This document shows, piece by piece, positions 35,701-49,022 of a stretch of DNA of 64,000 nucleotides. The notes under the pieces were generated by a model. The model had not been told where the DNA came from. It saw only the letters and a list, made by a program, of their open reading frames with translations, and did not search any database. The stretch lies in assembly GCF_033807715.1 (NCBI RefSeq), contig NC_084601.1:16360690-16424689 (forward strand). The letters run 5' to 3'. The translations under genes and the position numbers were made by a program. Origin of the DNA: Cololabis saira (taxonomy: Eukaryota; Chordata; Actinopteri; Beloniformes; Belonidae). The stretch's first letter is position 1. Every line of letters begins with the position of its first letter.

Positions 35701-37131
35701 ACATTTATGCCCTCACACTGTGACGAGGAAACTGGATATAACCTCTGCAGGCGTTCCAAACATAAAAGGCTCCAGTCAAAGTTTGAACCTGCGTTGAGCG
35801 TGAAAGTGTAAATGGTCATGATATGGTGTTGACATCACAGGTCACACATGAAATGACAAATGATAAGGTAACACTTGGGTGTAACATACAAAGAAGTGAG
35901 CGAAATGAATCCACAGACTCCTGTTCATGGCTGCACTAAGGAGAACTGAATACCATCACCAAGATGCTAAATGCGTTTAAAATATTCTGCAGCATTTCAT
36001 GGGAGTTCTCATATTTAGTGTACAGCATGGATAAGCCACAACCTATGAAGACCAACCACATATAACAGGATATGTGGCTACAATTTCAAGGTTCTGGACT
36101 TTACAGATGCTTTGGACTTATTGGCTCTAATTTTGAATACATAATTTTTCTTTTTCCAGGTTTTAAGATTTTTGGTGACAAAAATTAGGGGTTATTTCTC
36201 TCCAGTCAGTAGGAGAAAACTTTTCCTGGCCAGTCAGTGCTAGATGATGGGTCTGGTAACCATTGTAAATGATGGGATTATTGTCAGTTATAATTATTTA
36301 TATCATTGATTTTCAAAGATTCAATATCTATCAATATGTAACTTCAGAAAAACACGATTTAGGAAGAAAAAAATGCCTTCCCAGAGAAAATCATCAAATA
36401 GTATTTTCCTGCTGTGTTAATATATAAAATATCAAACATAAAAAATATATACTGTATATGAAAATAAATAAATACATAAAATCAAATCATAAATAAAATA
36501 TATAAAATAAAAAAAATAAAATATTACAAGCTTTACAGAAGAATACATATGCAACAATTACTTTGCTTAGTATTTGTTCTTGTTATTATTTGTGTGATGG
36601 AAAGTTTCCAGTCACTCTGTGAGGTCATTATGAGTCCACTCAGGTCAGACCAGTACTGTATCTGAGCAGTTTGGGTTTAGCTGTCTGACAAAGCTGCGAA
36701 GATGCTGTTTTGAGAACTGCAGGTTATTTTGTCTAAAGAGCACCAAGCTCTGTTCTGCAGATCTGGGGAAAAAAAAACTCACAACCAATGTGAAATTGAA
36801 CGTGGACGCGGAAGCACGACACTCCTCCCTGTCTCCTCCATCAAGCATATCAATTTGAATATGATGATGAGAATAAATATCCATGAAAAACTGCTCATCC
36901 TAACAAGGAACTTACAAAAGCAAGTGCAAAAAAAAAATTAAGAATGGTTGGTTGTCAGAAGTTGAGGCCTGAAAAATAATTTATTTGGCAGCATTTCCTC
37001 CGATTTAAACCGTAAAAAAAAAAAAACAGTAGTGTGTTGTAGTTGTGTTGACCACTTTGCATTATGGGTATCGTTGTTTGTTGTTTTGTGTTACGTTCCG
37101 TGAAGAGTTGTGGGTTTATTATGTTTGTACA
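35701..37131. other. Unassigned AT-rich stretch
   Basis: No exon or repeat family recognised. An A/T-only stretch lies near 36460-36530. Confidence 0.4.
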
Positions 37132-37581
37132 GATAACCCTTTTCCACCAAAACGCTGGTTTCCGGACCAGTGCTGGTTCTGGTTCACAACTCGTTCAACT
37201 TGCGAACCAGCTGAGAACCGGTTTGCTTTTTCATAGCTCAGGCGCTACGGGGAGCCATGTTATTACGTCGCAGCAAATGTCAGTTACGACGCTGCGTTTG
37301 CATTGGCAAGAAAGTTGACGCAAAAACAACGTATTTGCTCTAATACGGACTTGGTCCACGTAGCACCCTCCGTTGATCATGTCGCTAAAAGACAGGTTTT
37401 CTCTTCCATAGACCACTGCTGCTTTGCTGTATTCATATTAATTTTTTGCTTATTTGAAAATGTCACCGTCTTGCCGTCTTGCTATTACCGTTGGTCTTAA
37501 TAACTTAATAACTCCCCCCATACCAAACTCAGCACTGGCCCAGAACCAGCCCTGGAACCGGTTTGGTGGTAAAGGGGTATC
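37132..37581. mobile_element. 450-bp TIR element
   Basis: The left end is GATAACCCTTTTCCACCAAA. The right end read backwards is GATACCCCTTTACCACCAAA (17 of 20). Both are followed by GCTGGTT/GGTTCC/CCAGTGCTGG blocks, so the inverted repeat extends about 60 bases with gaps. The interior carries short frames only. The ends resemble PIF/Harbinger-like non-autonomous elements of fish. A target duplication is not clear. Confidence 0.72.
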
Positions 37582-38244
37582 AGTGATAGACCTCCGTCCC
37601 TCAGCAACAACGACACGTCCTTCGTCAACGTATCTCTCCCGAGACGACTCAGCAAAACTGGTGGAGAGTCTGACTCACACACTCCCAACACGTCGGTCAA
37701 CTTCAGCCCACCGTCCATCACTCACAAACTCCCCAGCGATGACACACACAGTCCTGGAGCTTCAGCTAATCTCTGCCACACGTTGCATTCTTCTTCTTTG
37801 GTATTTTCTCCCGGGTCTCTCCTCCCCAAAAAAGCCCCCCCAAGTCCTTGAAGTCACGCACGTAAATCAAATTTCTTTTAAAAATGTTTTAAAAGGCATA
37901 CACACCCCGTGAAATGATGCTCTTAAAGTCACTCAGACTCACCATAAATTATTTATATTTTTATCAAATAGTTATGTAAATTCTAACTACACCATGAACT
38001 GGCATTTTATCCATAACTTGTTCCCATGAAAATAATAAATTAAATACCTCTGATATTTATCAGAGTATTACATATCTTTATCTTCAAGCGCTATTATATT
38101 ATTTCAGTCTTATTCAGACATTGCAGTCACCTTGAGTGGTTAAAATGTGTTTCTACAGAGGTATTAGATACTTTCTTCTTTTTTTACCTGTTTTTTTTCT
38201 TGTAATTTCTTGTGGTCGACCTCTAGATACTTCCCTTTGATCAG
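37582..38244. other. Unassigned stretch
   Basis: The plus-strand frame that crosses 37454-37912 overlaps the end of the 450-bp element and shows no domain. Confidence 0.35.
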
Positions 38245-38820
38245 ATTAGACATGGCAACAATGCTGCACACCACAGCTTTGCCGATGACACCCAGATTTA
38301 CTTTGCTCTTTCACCAAATGACTCTGGTCCATTAGATTCATTTTGCGAGTGCTTGCAGGATGTAAATAGCTGGATGCAATCACGCCTTCCTTCCGTCTGA
38401 TCAAGACAAGATGGAAATAATTCAATTTGGTAAGAAAATGGAAAGAATAAAAGTTGCTGCCCAGCTTGAGTCCAGAGGCCTCTAGATAATAAAAAACAAA
38501 AAAAAAACAGATTGGAAACCATGGCATTTTGATGACCTGAGCTTCAGCAGCCACGTCACGTCAAGGCTCTAGGATTCTTAGGTGGCAGTCAACTGAAAGA
38601 ATCGCGTGTTAGAACCAAACAGGGCGAAAATACATTTACTGTATCGGCTGCACACAGATTGAATAAACGTCCTTTATTGATGTTAAATGTGCTCCAACTG
38701 CAGACACCTAATTTTATTGCACCTTTTTTACTTGTCATTTCTAAGATGATCTGTTTTTACATCTTTCTTTCATGTCAATGTCTTTGTGATGCCCTTTAAG
38801 TTGCCCCAGCCCCCTATACA
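38245..38820 (+). pseudogene. CR1/L2-like LINE reverse-transcriptase 3' part
   Basis: HSFADDTQIYFALSP near 38275-38320 contains the FADD active-site motif. LDSFCECLQDVNSWM and, after a frameshift, MEIIQFGKKM follow in the correct order. HFDDLSFSSHV and a later RLNKRPLL/LLMLN region correspond to the C-terminal end. The last part (GTGATGCCCTTTAAGTTGCC to 38820) belongs to the 3' tail. Several stops make it inactive. Confidence 0.78.
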
Positions 38821-38944
38821 GATAGAATGGCCTTGCCTTGGACTAATTTTGATCACTTTATGAAGTCATTGATATACATTTTAGTCCTTGAAATCACTGG
38901 TTGTAACTAAAGAAAGAGGAAGATAACTAAGAATGGTGAACACT

Positions 38945-39265
38945 TTGTCACGATGCGGTTTGTTGAGGTCCCAAACGCAGGAGAGCGGGAGGCGGGAGTT
39001 CACCAGAAGCAGGATTTATTGACCAAAAACAAAACCAAAAGCGCTGCTGAGCAGGATCAAAAAAGGCAGACCAAAAACCAGAACTTAAACAGGCTCAAAC
39101 TTGACATGCCACATGGAGGGAGGAAACAGTACGGACCAGCAGGGAGCAGAGGAAAGACAAGACTTGATATACAGGGGATAACGAGACACAGCTGCAGACA
39201 ATCAGGGCAGATGGGAAACAGGAGGGACAGAACTGAAACACAAACTGGGGGAAATGTCACACCCT
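38945..39265. mobile_element. Non-autonomous DNA element (tentative)
   Basis: The segment begins TTTGTCACGATGCGGTTTGT and ends AATGTCACACCCTGACACAC. It contains AAGCAGGATTTATTGACC, ACAAAACCAAAAGC and CTGCAGACAATCAGGGCAGA. I recall this order from a repetitive teleost element. Its ends are only loosely inverted, so the class is uncertain. Confidence 0.42.
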
Positions 39266-39928
39266 GACACACCTGCAAAATTCTACATGTGGTAAACGAT
39301 TTAAAGTGCAGTATCAAAAAGAAAGTAGAAATTGAAGTAGTCTAAAAACAGATAGTGTCTAAAAACCATGCATATACTGTAGCAGTTGTGTAAGAGAACT
39401 TAACATAAATCAGAAGATCTGCTGGTGTTGCATTCCAACACATTTATAGGCCTTAATAATTAATAACTGTCTCGCTGGGGCACCGCTACTTCGAAAATTA
39501 GATTCTGTACAACTTGATCAACCAGTCTCTTGTCTAACTTTTAGAAGGAATGACTCTCATAAGAGACGGGAAATGATAGATTAAAATAAGCTATGGACAT
39601 TTATTAAACACCATGAGCAGAAATATTGGTAATATCGACCATATGATCAACAAAGAAAAGGGGACAGACAAAATAAAGGGAAGACACTTGTAAATAATTT
39701 ACACAGCAGTCTGGATAGGCAGAATGAATGAAAACCACACTAGACCTAGAAAACAAAAAATATATAAAGATATTTGCTTCAACTCCAAATAAAAAAAAAT
39801 CTGTGGTTGATCCTATGCGGTATAAGTGGATCTCTGTCGTAAACTGAAGTCATTTGAGGTGCAAATTAGTCTTCTATGGTATGCGACAAAAAGGGGGAGT
39901 TTCTAGAGGATCCACGCATGTAACTTAT
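39266..39928. other. Unassigned AT-rich stretch
   Basis: Nothing recognised. Confidence 0.4.
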
Positions 39929-40635
39929 GGCACTTTTATACTAGTACCTACTAAGCCCATCTCGACTCGCCACGCCTCGTCTCGACTCCACTTGCCTTGC
40001 CCTCATTTATTTTCAATACCCAGATGAGAAGTAGGCGGGTTGGAGCGAAGCTGCTGTGACGTATTTGATTGTGTGATCTAAGCAAAGAAGACAACAACAC
40101 TAAAGATGTAGAACATGGAGGAGATGATATATGTGCTGCTGGGTCTTTGACTTGTGTTCCATATCAAGTTAAAAAATGAGAGTGAGAGAAGCTTCAAGCG
40201 GCAACGTTTTTTTCTTTTTTTGTTTGTCTCCGCGCTGCTGAAAAGTCAGCTGGGAGCCGCGAGCAGCTATGAAGTGACAGAGCTCCTGGTAGATCTGGTC
40301 GTTCCTTATCGTCCGTCTACATCCATTTTTAATTCTCTCCTCAGCCACCAGGTTTATGAACATCTGCACCTCAGAGTTGGATCATGAAACAGACTGTTGC
40401 GCTGCCATTGCTGGTCGAATAAAATGAGCAAGAAGCCGCGAGCCACTCTTGTGCTGATTCCCGCTTCCTGATTCAAACGTCTTACGGCCCCGACCCTTGA
40501 CCCATCGGTCGCCTGTAGTGTGATGACGTCAGATGCGGGCCGACTCAGCCCGCTTAGAACCTCGGCAGAATAGGTACAGAAAAAGTATCTACTCGGGACG
40601 CCTCCACCCGCCTCCACCCCTAGTGGAGAAGCGGG
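39929..40635 (+). mobile_element. GC-rich TIR element, copy C
   Basis: The left end GGCACTTTTATACTAGTACC and the right end, read backwards CCGCTTCTCCACTAGG, frame a 707-bp copy. From 40342 it carries the same CAGCCACCAGGTTTATGAAC core as copies A and B. It also shares AGTAGGCGGGTTGGAGCGAAGCTGCTGTGACGTA with copy B near 16895-16930. It is more diverged than A and B. Confidence 0.7.
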
Positions 40636-41465
40636 GAGAAAGGTGAATTGGTCAATTTGGTCTCTGGTTTACTGGCATTGATCTCTTTTCGGTCTGGTAA
40701 ATGTGTATTCGGTCAGAGGAGTTTTGCATTTTTAGCCCTCAATCTTTTGCCCGGCAGTTTACTGCTAAATGACCCTTCATTTGTTAGCTTTCCAAAAAGG
40801 CTGGTGTTTATTTGGTCTGGAATTTTGGTGCTCTCTCTCTTCAGTGAAGACTTCTACGATGGTGACAATGAGAATGAATCAGCGCTTTATATGCCAATGG
40901 CAGACATAACTTTCTGTAATCAAGGAGGAAGATAAAATGGGGAACAGGCAGACAACACTGACGCAGCCCCAACAGGAAAAATATAACACATAAATGAAAA
41001 AAACAACCAAACAAACATGCAATTTCAGCTGTGTTCTGATTGTATCCACAGGTAAAATCCTAAAGGTGAGGGTCACATGATCACCTGACATAGGTAATAA
41101 TTAGGATGTTTTTTCCTCTGCTTACTCTTACCTGTACCTTTCTCATGGTATTCACCAAGATTATAATTCATATTTTGTTGGGCTGTCCTAACCTTATATT
41201 TTTACTTCACAACTATTGTAGCAGCATGGATTGGACACATTCTAGACGACAAATTTCAGACAAGTCCTAAATTATTTTTAAAGTGAAATAAAGAAATAGA
41301 AAGGTGTGATTTCGGGCAGAAAAAGCTAAAGGAGTGAAGGTGCTGGAAGGTCACACGGCTAAATATGTGATGCAACATAAGGAAAGATATGATAATGAGT
41401 CTGGGAATATCCCTCACCAGCGCTGATTATGACCTGAAAATTATTCCTGAGAATTCGGACTGCTT
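40636..41465. other. Unassigned stretch
   Basis: The 95-codon plus-strand frame at 40648-40935 has no domain I recognise. Confidence 0.4.
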
Positions 41466-42457
41466 ACCCTGCGTTCACACTGAAAGCATCAAAAATCGCC
41501 TGACGCCAGCATCTCGCTGCTTGGTGCGTTCACACTGAAAGCTGCATGTACTGTCGACGGCTGCAGTGGGCGGAGCTAAAGCTGCGCTGCAGAACTGGAG
41601 GGAACAGCGCACACATATAGCGTGCACATCTTCAGTTTCCTATTTTACCATAGATCACACTTTGGGAAGCCTTCTTTATATTTTAGCGTTATTTCCGCGT
41701 AGATAAGAGTGAGTTTGATGCTCCTTAACAAGTTTGGTCCGCGGGTCAACATCAACCGTCAGCAAAGCAAGCCCTTGCTCCCGGTGGCTGATTTATGGTT
41801 CCGCGTCACACCAACGCAGAGCCTACGGCGTAGGGTACGCCGTCGATTTAACGCGGAACCATAACTCAGGCTTGAAGCTGAAGTCTGTCAGCGGTGATCA
41901 CTGACACACCGGGTCGGAGCGGATTTGGTCATGTTTAAACTGTGTTTTGTGATTAATAAGCACGGTTTTTAATTATTTTGCGTTGGATCAATGTAGCAAA
42001 TAAAATCGTTCGGACCATCCAGCTCCTCACCAATCAGATGAATACGGATGCCTACATGTTTTACATGAGCAGTTCAGGTAAAAACAGCAGTCAAATCAGC
42101 AAAAATGTCAGTTTGCTGAATGAAATATATTAATTCCTGATAAAATAAGTTTGTTAGTGCACAGCTCTGCTCATGTACGCATGTGAATGAGTGTAAGTTT
42201 GTGTGTACATGAAAGTACAATCTGCATTGAGGGTTCTCGCTTCGGGAATCCCGGTCTGTGATTGGACGCTGCCTCGGCGTCGCTCATTTGCATAAAGTTG
42301 AGATTTTTCAACTTCAAATTGACGCGCTGCTCCTGCTGCTCCTAAAGCCTCTGCTGCTCTCGCTGCTCTCGGTGCTCCCCGACGCGCGTTTTCATAGAAA
42401 ATGAATGGCAGCCGGCTGCCTATGACGCCCGTGACGCTTTCAGTGTGAATGCAGGGT
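41466..42457. mobile_element. 992-bp TIR element
   Basis: Left end ACCCTGCGTTCACACTGAAAGC, right end read backwards ACCCTGCATTCACACTGAAAGC (21 of 22 identical). CGTTCACACTGAAAGC occurs a second time at 41527-41542, just inside the left end. The interior has no transposase and includes the palindromic MITE at 41786. No convincing target duplication is visible, so I leave the superfamily open. Confidence 0.82.
41786..41870. mobile_element. Palindromic MITE, copy 4 of 4
   Basis: GGCTGATTTATGGTTCCGCG to CGCGGAACCATAACTCAGG, 85 bases, with the inner ACGCAGAGCCTACGGCGTAG shared with copy 3. It is nested within the 41466-42457 element. Confidence 0.87.
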
Positions 42458-42708
42458 TAGTGGACACATGGGATTTATACGTGAATATGAATCGTTGTAG
42501 TTCCGTCAAAAACATGCACACAAGATAAACTCATGGATTCTGCTTTAAACATATTTAGAGACCACTAATATCAGAATTGTAGATACAAAGATCAACAAAC
42601 CGATTGATTTATACACTATAATGTTACTATCCTGACTGCTTACATACGTACAAGCTCACTGTTGTAGAAAGCCTTTGTGTTAATCTGAACTGAAAAGTAA
42701 TTTATTAC

Positions 42709-43090
42709 AGTTACCCTTGTTTTTCGCGGGGGTTACGTTCCAAAAAGAACCTGTGATAGGTGAAATCCATGAAGTAGCAACCTTTTTTTTTTTTTTTTTT
42801 TACAATTATTATACAAGGCTTCAAATTACGGAAATCAGCACCGCCCCACCGTGACCCACGCCACCATCGATTATATTTGAGAACTGTAATGAACGATTCA
42901 TCAAAGGGTCCCGTTCTTGAGCTGCTCGCTGAAGTTCATTGGCCATTCTCAGCATTGTTGCTAAGCAACCAAAGTTATTGACACAGGAAGTGAAGAAGCA
43001 GGGAGCCAATCAGAATGCAGAACACGATGCACAATGCAAATCTGTGAAGCAGCGAGACCGTGAAAGGTGAACCGCGATAAATTACACCTT
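42709..43090. mobile_element. Fragment of a pogo/Tigger-like element (tentative)
   Basis: TTACAGTTACCCTTGTTTTTCGCGGGGGTTACGTTCC resembles ends of pogo/Tigger-like elements and stands after a TA. The inner AACCTGTGATAGGTGAAATCC, a 19-T run, and GTGAAAGGTGAACCGCGATAAA fit the same family. The expected complementary right end is missing, so the copy is truncated. Confidence 0.48.
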
Positions 43091-43849
43091 GATTTTGTAA
43101 TTATGGTGCATCTACACCCCAACAGACTGTTAGTTTCTGTACTATATTCTGATTGTTATGTTAAAAACCCAAGTGTTGTAATTGTTGTCTGTAGAGCCAA
43201 GGTAATACAGAGAAAGGGAAGGTAAGGTCGTGCCAAAACCTCAACTTGTGGGTTATGCCTTTAAGTATCTGTGCCTGCAGCCATTGTTACCTGGTTCTGT
43301 TCTGTTCTATTTGTTTTTTACTCATCAGAACTGTCAAATATAATATTATAATAATAAATATATTATATAATAATAATAATAATAATTTTTATTATATAAT
43401 AATAAAAAGAGTAATCATTACTAATGCTGATCTCTCCTAAGACTCGTGTTATGAATGGATGCATTTCAAATTAGTTTTAGAGTTAGAAATCTCCAGAACC
43501 TCATGCAAGATCTATCAATTTACAAGTGTAATTAGTGTTGTGTATAAATTCACTCTACTACAAGTCCACTACATCTTCATCCTGGACCAGCAGATCAGTC
43601 TGGTCCCTGAAGACTCTCTCCTGATCCTGCATCAGCAGGTTCCTCTAACGGAGCCAAGGCTGCCATTGCGATTTGCGAGTTACGTTGTCTTGCTCCGACC
43701 TTTATATGTTTATATCGTTTGGTTAGTTGTGAAATTGTTGCAGCTCCACTCTTGTGTAACTTATCTGTTAATGTGGGGACTGTCGTGTCCTTCACGTGGT
43801 CGTGAACTTATTGTTGACGTCACATTTCCTCATATTCTGTACTTCACTG
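43091..43849. other. Unassigned stretch with ATA repeat
   Basis: It includes the ATA/ATT-rich run at 43336-43410. The long plus-strand frame from 43459 is not supported by any domain and runs into the repeat end at 44028. Confidence 0.4.
43336..43410. repeat. (ATA)n-rich run
   Basis: Imperfect AAT/ATA triplets for about 75 bases. Confidence 0.9.
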
Positions 43850-44028
43850 CATCACCAGAGAGCGTCGCCAATGGACAAAACCTCAGAAAATCTGCGTGCG
43901 CCAGCCTTGATGTGGGCGCGAAGGACCGCAACTTTTCACGTTCAAATTACTTTTTGAATCCGGCCGTGAGTGTAGAAAGTGGCGTACGCACATTTTTTGT
44001 GCGCCGCACTCTTTGTACATGAGGCCCC
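43850..44028. mobile_element. DNA-transposon right end
   Basis: The end read backwards begins GGGGCCTCATGTACAAAGAG, followed by GTGCGCACAAAAAATGTGCGTACGCC, an end that I recognise from a widespread teleost DNA repeat. The left end is not found. Confidence 0.5.
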
Positions 44029-47000
44029 TGGTCCACCAAGGTATTGGCTATATTTGTGATATAAATGAAAATAAATACACTAATAAATGCAGAAAGATGA
44101 GGAACTAAGAATCAAGACAAAATTTAAAAAATAACAGGAAAACAAAATAACAGGCAGTGAACAAAACACAATCAAAAACAATATTTGACATGAAAAATAA
44201 AATCTAGTGAACAATGACAAAATAATAATAAAAAAAAATGGATGTCATGAAAAGTTAGAAGATGGCATGAAAAGTGAGACATTTCTTATCCAAACAGTAT
44301 CTGGCACAATGTTATTTTTGTATATTTTTGAATTAAGATTATTTATTTATTTTTTCACCATGCCCCACTGTTTTCTTTATTTACGTGTCAGGGTACCTGC
44401 TAGGTATAAAACTGATTCTGATGGCATATTCACTACAGGGTGCATAAATGCTAAAATATCCAAAAGTCTGAGTGGGATGATGATATGCACATGATTTATT
44501 TATTTTTTTATACTTTTTTATATGAACTGCCTTTCTCCTCTTGTTTTCATTTTTATATTCAGACATTTTTTATGATGTTTTGATCATTCTGGATATTCAA
44601 GAGAATAAAATTAAGTAAAAAATTGACTCAAGGCGGTAGTAAATTTGAAAGAAAATACCACCCCATGATACTTGGCAGATTGCCTTGGTACATTGAATGT
44701 GATTGACAAATCAAATGGACCAACCCCATGACGCTGTCTGTCAGTCTTTTTAGCTGCTTCTGGCCTACACATGACCCCTGCTTTACAGATTACATAGCAA
44801 TCCGATTTTTTTTTTTTCCATTTTCCAGCACAAAGCTGTAATACTGTGTCTCTGTACGACTGTGGATGGCAGTGGGCGTGAGCTTTTGAGAGGGGTGACT
44901 TGTTAAACACGTGGGGTCATGTTAGATTGTTCATGCATTAGTCTGAGGCAGCGTGTGGCCTTTCCAAGGGGTGAGTAGGTTTTTGAAAAGCATGGAAAGC
45001 ACAGTGACAGGGCCAGATGGAGGAGAAAAGGGGGTCATGCGGCAGGTAGAGCATGTGTTCGAGAGAACTTGTTTGAATCTGAATGGCTGAGAATGTGAAA
45101 GGTGAGGTGATTCCTACCAGGCCCCACATGGATGAAAGGTCGCTCAGGTCTGTCTCAATTCATCTCTGGGGAAAACAGTCTGCATAAAGATTGCAGAGCA
45201 ACTGTGCTACCATCAAAGCATGGATTTAGCCATCCTTAGTCACACAGTATATACAGTATAATCTACATGGGGCATTAAAGTCACATAAGCCTTCACTTAG
45301 TGAGTTTTAATTACAACTACAATTGCACAAAACCTAAATATCACAAAGTAAAATCTGTAATGGAAACACCTAGAATTCAAAAACGTTGTCAAAGAGCCAT
45401 TTTAGACATTCATGAGGTGGTTTTTCAGACATGATATAGTTAGTCCATACCAGACCATACGGTGCCTTCACCTTCTTTTGACAAGTACATCTTCTTCAAA
45501 GATCTTTGATATAACTATCATCACCCCAGTCAGCATGTTTCCAGACAAAGACATGAATTCAAAACATATCAATGACGAGTGTGTTTCTGGGGCTCAGGTG
45601 GATCTAAGTTTCTTCAACTGGATTTCCTGCCACAGGTGTAAGTAGAAAGCAGAGAAGCAGCATTTTTATGAAGACAAATTAAAGAAAAAAAGCAGCCATT
45701 TTTATTCCACACAGATGAAGTCAAATGAGCCATCTGCATGGAGCCAAATTAACAGACTTTCAAAACAAAAACTGTTAATGTTGCCATAAACCACACACTG
45801 AAGACATCATTAACCTTTATCCATTATCCTGATTATTTTCTGTATTCTTATCTCTCGCTACATTTGCAGTTTATTTTGCCAACAGTTTCAGATTTAGTTG
45901 GGTTTTCACCAAAGATTAGCTCATTACAGTAGGTAATATAAAGTAAGTTAGTGAGATGAAAACACAGTTTGTACGATGAACACAAACAATATCCCCTCTA
46001 ATCAATAGATTTTCACAAACAGAACTCCAAATAATATCTCACACTTCATACGTTACAGGAAAATAACTTTTATTTCTATTTTTAATCTTTTAAATTCCTA
46101 TTTTACCTTGTAAAATTAGATTATACCATATACAAGAGCTCTTTGTTTAGTATATTTTTTGCAAGGAATCATCATTTTGTCAGTTTTTACTCTGTTCACA
46201 TAATAATGCACCATATGACCTTTGAAAATGATTAATGTTAGAGTAAAAGTTCAAATAAACGGAGCAATAACGCCTTTATTCAGGAAAACCGTAAAAATGC
46301 TGATCCCGGTTTCATCCTGGGTATTTCCTGGTACCACGGCTTCATCTCTCCGTCCAAAAATATGTATTACCGGATAACTGGTGAATTTAAAATAATGGGT
46401 GGGTGGAAAGATGTTTTCAATTCAAACAAACTTTTTTTGGGGGTTGTTTTTTTTTTTAAAGAAGCCTTTGGGGATTGACTGTGTTTGTGTGAGAGCTGGA
46501 GACACGGGAGACTGGGTTCATCATGCTGCCGAGGGATTCCTCTAATGGCTATCTGGGATGTGAGAGTGGAGATTGAGCCCTGTTAAGGAGTCATATCACT
46601 CATTTATTGTGTCCACCGACAGATACACAGCTGAAGTTAACCAAGCTGAAAGGCTCATTAGAAAGGAACTGTTCTAGGGGCCGTGGAGACCCAAGAATCA
46701 AGCCGCTAACATGACAGGAGTGCCTTACATCATGTCGTATCCTCCAAGCATCCTTACCGCTCTTTCCCCTCTTTCACCAAACTTCTTTTCACTCCTTTCT
46801 TCCCTTGTGCACCTTTATCTGTCTGTATTTATCTGTCCCATTACCAGTGTGGCAAACATGAAAAAGCCTTGTATTTTCTTCTCTCATCTACTCCATGACT
46901 TTTCATGATGGCTTTTTCCATGGCATTTTTCTCATCTTGCTGAGTTATGCCCGCTTGCATTGTGACCTTTTGTGGTTTGCTGGAGTCCTCTAACAATAGC

Positions 47001-47559
47001 ATGACAAATAGCTGAGAAGAAAGTAGATATTTGCTCACTCAGAGGTTTGGACCTGGTTAAAATTACTTTCGTGTGAAATTACTGCAGCCATCTATCCAAA
47101 TTTCTCTTCTGCGAGTACAAATAGGCCTCTATATATGCATATATGTGCCTCATTAGGCTATACAATGACAAAAAGGGGAAAGATAATGGATATGTGAGAG
47201 CATGCAGCTGTATGTCTTTATACAAAATCACATTCGTATTATATTGAAACAAAAGTGTACTGTGTTGAGTTAAAAGTTGTGTTTTTCTGAATTTATGGCA
47301 TCATTTTCCTTTTAAAAATCATTGTGGCTCTGTTTTTCTGATTTCTGACATAATATTTCAGTACTACAGGTTGTTTTGTTTTCAAATTTTCATGCAAACT
47401 TATCTATGAGATGGAAGACTTCAAATTTTACTCTGAAATACTTTAGTTATACGGGATATTGAGGGATATTGCACTCTGGTCATCTGGCAACACAACGAGC
47501 GACAATCAATACTCATCCACCTCCTGTTTGAGATTTGGCAAGAGATGTCTATGTTGATC
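44029..47559. other. 3.5 kb with no gene or named repeat
   Basis: Only short open frames with no recognisable domain. Poly-T/A runs occur near 44810 and 46440. Confidence 0.4.
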
Positions 47560-47905
47560 CTTTCTCACCAAATACGATATTGTGCAGTGCAGCCAAACAT
47601 CCTGGAAACCCTCTCAGACAAGCCATTGTTGTTCACCCTTTTCTAAGTGTGCTGTCATGAATTTTAAATTTAATGTAGCTCTTGGTTTGTTTGCAATTTC
47701 TCTGAGTACTGCATAGTCTGGCTTTGAGATGAACCTGCTGGGATATGCACTCCAGGGAGTGTTTCTGCTCATGAATAATCTTTTTACTGTAGAATGATGG
47801 AGTCCGGATTGTTTGGAAATGGTTGTATAACCCTTTCCAGATTGATGGGCAACAAAAATTGCCTCTCCAAGTTCATTGGTGATGTCTTTCCTCCTCGACA
47901 TATCC
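47560..47905 (-). pseudogene. Tc1-like transposase N-terminus (DNA-binding part)
   Basis: The minus strand from the ATG near 47901 reads MSRRKDITNELGEAIFVAHQ, GKGYTTISKQSGLHHSTVKR and later SKPDYAVLREIANKPRAT. This is the paired-type helix-turn-helix region that binds Tc1 ends, joined to the linker before the catalytic domain. The open frame extends upstream to 48012 and ends at 47614. No catalytic motif follows before homology is lost, so the copy is truncated. Confidence 0.8.
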
Positions 47906-48964
47906 TCTTTGGCACCTGAATGCTCCAGCAATCTGCCAAAACCTCTGCTGTTATAGAATAAGTCACACTTATTGATTGACTGATTTATCAAATGCATTGA
48001 TAAGTAGTCCATTACTGCTTTTTACCCTCTTATCTCCTATGGAAGCAGTAGGGTGCACTTCCTGTTTCAGACAGTGCTTTTGTATTTAGCTTTTATTTTT
48101 AATAAAAAAGCCAGCATGTGGTGTAATATGCCATGAATTGTTGTTAATCAATGGTTGCCGTTTCTTCACTTTATGGCCTAGTACAGAACAGTTCATTCTT
48201 AAATCATGTACTAGTATTCAAATGTTTACAACTGAAAGAAACAACTTTTTCCCCCCTCTGAAATTACCATTTGTTTACACTGTGGCTGGACTATTTCTGT
48301 AGCCAAGATCATGGAGAGATTAGATCTGCTCAAGGTGGAGGTGCAGAAAGAAACCTTTCCTTTACCTGCTTACACTTCAGCTCTTATCAGATGGTCACGA
48401 GGAGAGGCCTTGACATTATCACAGCAAAAAAGAGGATGGCTTAAAGCGATATGACCTGGATGAGGATGCCCACGGAGGCTGTTCGGGTCAGGATGTCACG
48501 GGAGGAGGACCAAGATGGTGGAGTCATTAGGAACACCCAATAAAACATTTCACAAATGTATACCTTTGTGGTAAAGGGAGATATGGTGTCATTTGAAAAA
48601 GTCAAGTTTAATTGTTTCTACTGTGATTAGTATGAAAAGGTTGGTCAGAAATACACAACAGCAATAGAGAGTTTCTTCCCTAAACAAGTCCAATGCTAAC
48701 TTGCTTCTTAAGCTCCTTTATCCTCTGACATATTATAGTCACAATTTTGAATAATTATTCATGCAAATCATGCTATTTTGCAGATTGAGCCCATAAACCA
48801 TTGAAGTAAACAGTCAGGCATTACCAGTTACAGAAGCTGTTTACATCAAGTGTAAAGTGATGGGTGTTGAGCTCATGCATACAGCTGAATAAATTCAGAG
48901 ATTATGTTGACAAGTGTTTGGCACTGATAGACATGAATTGTTAGGAAGTGGAAGAAAACACAAG

Positions 48965-48968
<4 letters not shown>
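47906..48968. other. Unassigned stretch
   Basis: No exon or repeat recognised. Confidence 0.4.

Positions 48969-49021
<53 letters not shown>
48969..49021. repeat. (TG)n microsatellite
   Basis: About 53 bases of pure TG. It lies about 550 bases upstream of the promoter candidate. Confidence 0.97.

Positions 49022-49022
<1 letters not shown>

Noticed and set aside
43459..44022. 187-codon plus-strand frame
   Set aside because: It runs through the end of a DNA repeat (to 44028), has no domain, and has no start or splice context.
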